From Chitinophagaceae bacterium (GTDB lineage: Bacteria > Bacteroidota > Bacteroidia > Chitinophagales > Chitinophagaceae), in contig JADKHN010000001.1 of assembly GCA_016721725.1 (NCBI GenBank), forward strand, positions 682,001 to 746,000: DNA of 64,000 nucleotides, in the 5' to 3' direction. Shown here piece after piece: positions 60,562 through 64,000 of the stretch. Numbering within the stretch: position 1 is the first letter of the stretch; every line of letters starts with the position of its first letter. Made by a program: the position numbers and the translations under genes. The notes beneath the pieces were generated by a model. That model saw only the letters and a list, made by a program, of their open reading frames with translations, made no database searches and was not told where the DNA came from.

Positions 60562-60660
60562 ACCACAAAGGACACAAAAAGAGGATAACACTGAGTACAC
60601 AATGATCAATTCAAAATCTTTTTGTTCTCCGTGGTAAAAATCTTTGTGCCCTCCGTGGTA
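60562..60660. repeat. Inverted repeat ACCACAAAGGACACAAA ... TTTGTG(C)CCTCCGTGGT
   Basis: The left arm ACCACAAAGGACACAAA (60562) pairs imperfectly with the right side CTTTGTGCCCTCCGTGGT (60642-60659). It sits between the PurF-like gene and the convergent nuclease gene. Confidence 0.75.
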
Positions 60661-60678
60661 AAAATCCGGCCGCAGGAA

Positions 60679-61476
60679 TCACCTGAAGATCTCATTCAAT
60701 AAACCCGCCAAATGTATCCCGCCTTTCAGCAGTTGATCATTCAGCGTGCTGAGGTACTGGTAATTGTACTTATACTCCAGTGACTGGTAAGGCTGTTTGA
60801 TGCCGGCATAAATCTTTTCCGCTTGCTGGTAGCTGTTCCATATCCACAGGTTCACCGGTTCGGCCTGCAATTCCCTGATCCAGTCCTTTCCGGCGAAATT
60901 GATGGCGGCGGCGTATTCGGTATAACTGAGTTGCTGGAAATTGAGGAGTTTGTCATCCCAGACCTGGTGCAGGTTGACCGTATCCCTGAACCAAAGCACC
61001 TTGATATCGTTACCACCCCGGTCCTTCAGCCGGCCCGTATGCAGGGGCTGGTGAACATCGCCGACAATATGGATGAGCATTTTGAGGTAGAGCGACCGGG
61101 TCTCAAAATGAAGGCCCTTATCCTTTAATTGCGTTGCCAGGAAATTGATCTTGGTATAGGCATCCACGGCCGTATCGCTGTCGAGGAACTTATGCAAAGA
61201 ACCCGAATCAAGGCCCGGCATCAGGTTCACGAAATGCCAGTTGTAGAGATAATTATACTTTGGGTCCGACTTGACGAAGTCGGCATAATTGCTCGACATG
61301 GCGATCGACTCGTTTCCCAGGATAAAACGGATCTCTTTTCTTGCTTGTCGGGAGAGATAACTGTCAGCGATCTGTCCAACAATGCGGTGACCCAGCATAC
61401 CCCAGGCCATGACCGATAAGGAAAAGCCCATGGTGATAAGAAAAAGGGCGGCGATCCGGATTTGTTTCTTGAACAT
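60679..61476 (-). CDS. S1/P1-type zinc nuclease
   Basis: The 265-residue protein has a signal peptide ending 'SVMA', so that W25 becomes the mature amino terminus in 'WGMLGHRIVGQIADSYL', a hallmark zinc ligand of the family. Other ligands are in 'NWHFVN', 'MLIHIVGDVHQPLHTG' and 'DRGGNDIKV'. The enzyme cleaves single-stranded nucleic acid or mononucleotides in the periplasm or outside the cell. The zinc-binding residues appear complete. Confidence 0.93.
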   Translation of the reverse strand: MFKKQIRIAALFLITMGFSLSVMAWGMLGHRIVGQIADSYLSRQARKEIRFILGNESIAMSSNYADFVKSDPKYNYLYNWHFVNLMPGLDSGSLHKFLDSDTAVDAYTKINFLATQLKDKGLHFETRSLYLKMLIHIVGDVHQPLHTGRLKDRGGNDIKVLWFRDTVNLHQVWDDKLLNFQQLSYTEYAAAINFAGKDWIRELQAEPVNLWIWNSYQQAEKIYAGIKQPYQSLEYKYNYQYLSTLNDQLLKGGIHLAGLLNEIFR

Positions 61477-61490
61477 GATTTCGGTTTTTC

Positions 61491-61498
61491 CAAAACTA
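61491..61498 (-). promoter_or_regulatory. -7 box of the S1/P1 nuclease gene
   Basis: TAGTTTTG on the minus strand matches TAnnTTTG and lies 15 bases upstream of the ATG at 61476. Confidence 0.45.
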
Positions 61499-61558
61499 CT
61501 CTAATGTGCCCGATTTTAAAAAGGAAAATTAGGCCCCGTTTCATTATTTTCACCCAGG

Positions 61559-61975
61559 ATGAATAGCATGAACATACTCCTGGACATATTAAAACAAATG
61601 GTGGAGGCACACCCTCAGTCGGTTTTCGTGAACAGCCTGTACCAGCAGTATTGCAACCTGGGCGGACTAAGTAAAAAACAACTGGAGGGGCTTTATGCCA
61701 AGGCCGCCAAGACCCCGGGGATCGCAGCCGGCAAACTGGCCACACTGGAAGCCATCATCAAGAAGAAACCCACCCGCGAGCGGGCGGCGGCCACCAGGAA
61801 TATTGCGGTTCCGGAAAAAGATGTTGAAACGGAAAGCTTATTGCTGAACATACTCGAAAAATATCCGCAGCATAAAAGGATACTCTTCCTGAGATCGAAA
61901 TTCGACCATAATGAACCGTTGACAACATCCGAGTTAGATGAAGTGAGGAAGCTGGGTAGGCTGTTATTGAAATGA
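61559..61975 (+). CDS. Small helical cytoplasmic protein, function unknown
   Basis: The 138-residue protein has no signal or membrane helix. It consists of helices of the type 'LLDILKQMVEAHPQSVFVNSLYQQYCNLGGLSKKQLEGLYAKAAK' and ends 'LDEVRKLGRLLLK'. The family is common in Chitinophagaceae from memory, but I cannot name it. The ATG at 61559 (or the ATG three codons later) is a suitable start. It is divergent from the nuclease gene and convergent with the phytase-like gene. Confidence 0.7.
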   Translation: MNSMNILLDILKQMVEAHPQSVFVNSLYQQYCNLGGLSKKQLEGLYAKAAKTPGIAAGKLATLEAIIKKKPTRERAAATRNIAVPEKDVETESLLLNILEKYPQHKRILFLRSKFDHNEPLTTSELDEVRKLGRLLLK

Positions 61976-62021
61976 GTTGTACCGAAAAACGAGTGACTCC
62001 TTTCTAAAAAATTTCAGATCA

Positions 62022-62067
62022 ATTCGTCGGAGACGAATGACCAGCTCATCCTCGTCAGAGACGAGGA
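62022..62067. repeat. Two ATTCGTC/GACGAAT-type hairpins in tandem
   Basis: ATTCGTC-GGA-GACGAAT (62022-62038) and TCCTCGTC-AGA-GACGAGGA (62049-62067) are perfect stems of 7 and 8 bases. The arms differ but stay paired. The flank TGACCA is shared with the copy at 23889. Confidence 0.75.
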
Positions 62068-62101
62068 CGAGAGGGGATTGCGGGGAGAACGAGAGGAATT
62101 G

Positions 62102-63253
62102 TCACTCCATCACTTCGAACAACAACAATTGCTGCTTTTGCACCAGGGAGAAATTATTATCCGAAACGAACAACAGGGTCTTATGCCCGTTGGGTAAAAC
62201 AGGACCAAAGGTCACTCCTTCGATATTATCCGTATAGACACCCAGTTTATCCATATCCAGCAGGAGTTTCTTGGATGCGGGTATAAAGCGATCGTTCCCG
62301 CGCAGGGAGGATATTCCAGAAACATCGGTGGCTCCGTTGAGATCAGCGATGAAAATTTTTATGCTGTTTTGTAAACGGCCGGTGGAAAAAGAGCGTTCGA
62401 TCGTCAGGATCTTTTCATTACCCAGGCTGAGGATCTCGGCGACACCATTGACCTTGAATCCGCTGGCCGGGGATGGCGGGTAGGCAATGGGGGCCAGTTT
62501 GTACACATATTGCGCCGTGTTCTTTTGCGTGGCCGCGTCGAAGCGGAAGATACGGATATAGGCATTGTTATCCACCAGGTCTGCGCGGGGCCCGTCTTCC
62601 AGCAAGGGTTCTTCCACGTTCACGAACAGGGTCTTATAATTGTCCGCGAAACTCATGCCTTCCAGCACCCCGTTCACCCTGGGTCCTTTTTCCGCTGCCT
62701 GCATTTTCATATTGGCGGGGATCGCAAACGAAGAGACATAAGTCCCGTTCTTTTTGATGCGGATGATCGAAGGATCGACCAGGACGGTATCATTTTGTTT
62801 AAGGATCCTTTCTCCTTCGCTGGTCCAGACCAGTTGTCCGCCTGATGGATCAAAGCGGATCGACTCCGGGTCGGGTGTCCTGAGCCGGTCTTGCTTATTA
62901 TTCGGATACATGCTGCCATCCGGTTGAAGCAGGAAGTTCACCCCGGTAAATTCAACCGTGTCGATGCCGGAGGCCGATATGCTGATCCTTGCGGTATAGT
63001 AGCGGGCCGGGTTCTTATCGCTCCGGTCGTCGCAGATCAGGAAATAACGATCCATCCGGGCGTCATAGTCGATCCCGGATAATCCCCCAACAGTTGTATT
63101 TCGAAAAGTTTTGTTGAAAGGGATCTCGTACTGTCCGATCAGTTTAAGTGAGCTGACAGCGGCAACCGGTTGAACCACCGGTCTGACCGTTGCGCAGGAC
63201 ATAATAAACAACAGGATGGTTAAACGGGAAAAAAGATGCAGGGGCCTCGTCAT
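62102..63253 (-). CDS. Phytase-like (esterase-like) lipoprotein
   Basis: The 383-residue protein has a lipoprotein signal with 'LLFIMSCATV' (cysteine near residue 20). The body is a beta-propeller of the phytase-like family: 'GGLSGIDYDARMDRYFLICDDRSDKNPARYYTARI', 'DPESIRFDPSGGQLVWTSEGE', 'GVLEGMSFADNYKTLFVNVEEPLLEDG', 'ADLNGATDVSGI' and 'DNIEGVTFGPVLPNGHKTLLFVSDNNF'. Enzyme activity against phytate or esters is unproven in this family. It is convergent with the gene at 61559. Confidence 0.88.
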   Translation of the reverse strand: MTRPLHLFSRLTILLFIMSCATVRPVVQPVAAVSSLKLIGQYEIPFNKTFRNTTVGGLSGIDYDARMDRYFLICDDRSDKNPARYYTARISISASGIDTVEFTGVNFLLQPDGSMYPNNKQDRLRTPDPESIRFDPSGGQLVWTSEGERILKQNDTVLVDPSIIRIKKNGTYVSSFAIPANMKMQAAEKGPRVNGVLEGMSFADNYKTLFVNVEEPLLEDGPRADLVDNNAYIRIFRFDAATQKNTAQYVYKLAPIAYPPSPASGFKVNGVAEILSLGNEKILTIERSFSTGRLQNSIKIFIADLNGATDVSGISSLRGNDRFIPASKKLLLDMDKLGVYTDNIEGVTFGPVLPNGHKTLLFVSDNNFSLVQKQQLLLFEVME

Positions 63254-63396
63254 AATGATTTTTTTAAACCCTATCGGTGGTTACAGTTGAATTTTGATTG
63301 TGGTGAAGCCGCAAAAATGGCTTAACTTTTTAGAGCATTCCCGTTCAGCCGGGCCATGCATCCGGGCCGTTCTCTTAACCGACAACCTCAAAAATA

Positions 63397-64000
63397 ATGA
63401 AAGTAGCATTGACCGGGGCAACCGGACATTTGGGCGCCGCCATTTTACCTGTTCTGGCAAAAAGAGAACACGCCGTTAAGGTTTTGCTGAACAATAGTTC
63501 GCTGCAGGACTCAGATCAATCCATCGAGATCATCAGGGGGAACCTGTTTGATAAGGAATCAGTGAAACAATTGATGCAGGATGCGGACCTGTTGATCCAT
63601 TGTGCGGCGGTGATCTCCGTCAATGGCGACCCGCAGGGTATGGTACACCGTACCAATGTGGGTGGTACCCGGATGGTGATGGAAACCGCACTGGAAGCGG
63701 GGGTAAAGCGGGCTGTTCACATCAGTTCCATTCATGCCCATGAACAAAAGCCCAGCAACCAGCTCCTGGACGAGGATCGGGCAATGGTGTCAGACAAAGC
63801 CTTTGCCTATGACCGTTCGAAAAAGGCCGGACAGGAGATCGCTTTAAGCTTTAATGAAAAAGGGATGGAGGTCCTGGTGCTGAATCCTACATCCATCATC
63901 GGCCCATATGATTTCAAACCTTCCAAAATGGGCAAAGTGCTTCTTGATCTTTGTAAAGGAAAACTGCCCTTTGTGTTCAACGGGGGATTCGATTTTTGCG
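63397..64000 (+). CDS. NAD-dependent epimerase/dehydratase (extended SDR), truncated at the right edge
   Basis: From the ATG at 63397 the frame stays open to the window end (201 codons). The NAD site is 'GATGHLGAAILP' (residues 7-18), and the catalytic YxxxK is in 'FAYDRSKKAG' (Y near 139, K near 143). 'VLNPTSIIGPYDF' and 'HISSIHAHE' are typical of extended SDRs such as dihydroflavonol-4-reductase-like and UDP-sugar epimerase-like enzymes. The 3' part lies outside the window. The substrate is unknown. Confidence 0.9.
   Translation, partial: MKVALTGATGHLGAAILPVLAKREHAVKVLLNNSSLQDSDQSIEIIRGNLFDKESVKQLMQDADLLIHCAAVISVNGDPQGMVHRTNVGGTRMVMETALEAGVKRAVHISSIHAHEQKPSNQLLDEDRAMVSDKAFAYDRSKKAGQEIALSFNEKGMEVLVLNPTSIIGPYDFKPSKMGKVLLDLCKGKLPFVFNGGFDFC

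Overview
The window comes from a Bacteroidota genome, most likely Chitinophagaceae or a close relative. The grounds are Bacteroidota-type promoters (TTG, about 17-21 bases, TAnnTTTG), weak Shine-Dalgarno sites, a type IX secretion (T9SS) sorting domain, a DUF4834 protein, a tyrosine-ammonia-lyase-like enzyme inside a flexirubin-type pigment cluster, and families of intergenic palindromes. No taxonomic marker search could be run, so the family-level placement is inference.

Layout. (1) 1-17358, almost all minus strand: a flexirubin/aryl-polyene cluster. The right-hand operon (17358 to 7459) encodes GT2-DUF2062, a trifunctional MMPL exporter/acyltransferase/methyltransferase, an FAD oxidoreductase, a C45-type Ntn hydrolase, holo-ACP synthase and an aryl-acid-activating AMP ligase. 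The left-hand operon (6468 to the edge) encodes the ammonia-lyase, a ketoreductase, a ketosynthase, an ACP, an acyltransferase, a dehydratase, a secreted protein, a thioesterase and a second ketosynthase. A secreted-protein gene of opposite orientation (6805-7407) separates the two. DarA/DarB, which make the resorcinol half of flexirubin, are not in the window. (2) 17611-24982: small envelope proteins, a Crp-like regulator and an MFS transporter. (3) 25043-30772: a 1909-residue T9SS cargo protein. (4) 31314-36838: a six-hairpin glycosidase-like protein, an unknown exported protein, a small membrane protein and an AraC regulator. (5) 37303-44852: a compact six-gene operon with a CHASE2 membrane protein, a FecR-like exported protein, a PQQ-type beta-propeller and three exported caspase-family proteins. 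One of the three has an intact catalytic dyad, one is frameshifted, and one has its cysteine replaced by proline. This is the most interesting candidate system here. (6) 45005-48305: two lipoproteins, a methyltransferase-like gene, a structured intergenic stretch and a damaged tRNA-Asn array with palindromes inserted in the D-loops. (7) 48346-64000: mostly housekeeping (Rieske protein, HflX, SurA-like PPIase, rimP-nusA-infB, HAD phosphatase, a CAT-anticodon tRNA, a PurF-like amidotransferase, S1/P1 nuclease, phytase-like lipoprotein, truncated SDR epimerase).

Across the window, intergenic spaces carry several repeat families: a 20-base palindrome (consensus ATCCCGATAGCTATCGGGAT) found at the loop tips of other hairpins; inverted repeats of the ACCACAAAGG...CCTTTGTGGT type; ATTCGTC-RGA-GACGAAT hairpins; and GAGCGAAGCGAG repeats. 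The pigment genes would make and activate a p-coumarate-like starter, extend it on an ACP, tailor it and export it to the outer membrane. The caspase operon products all appear to be exported or membrane-bound, which suggests an envelope-located proteolytic sensor.
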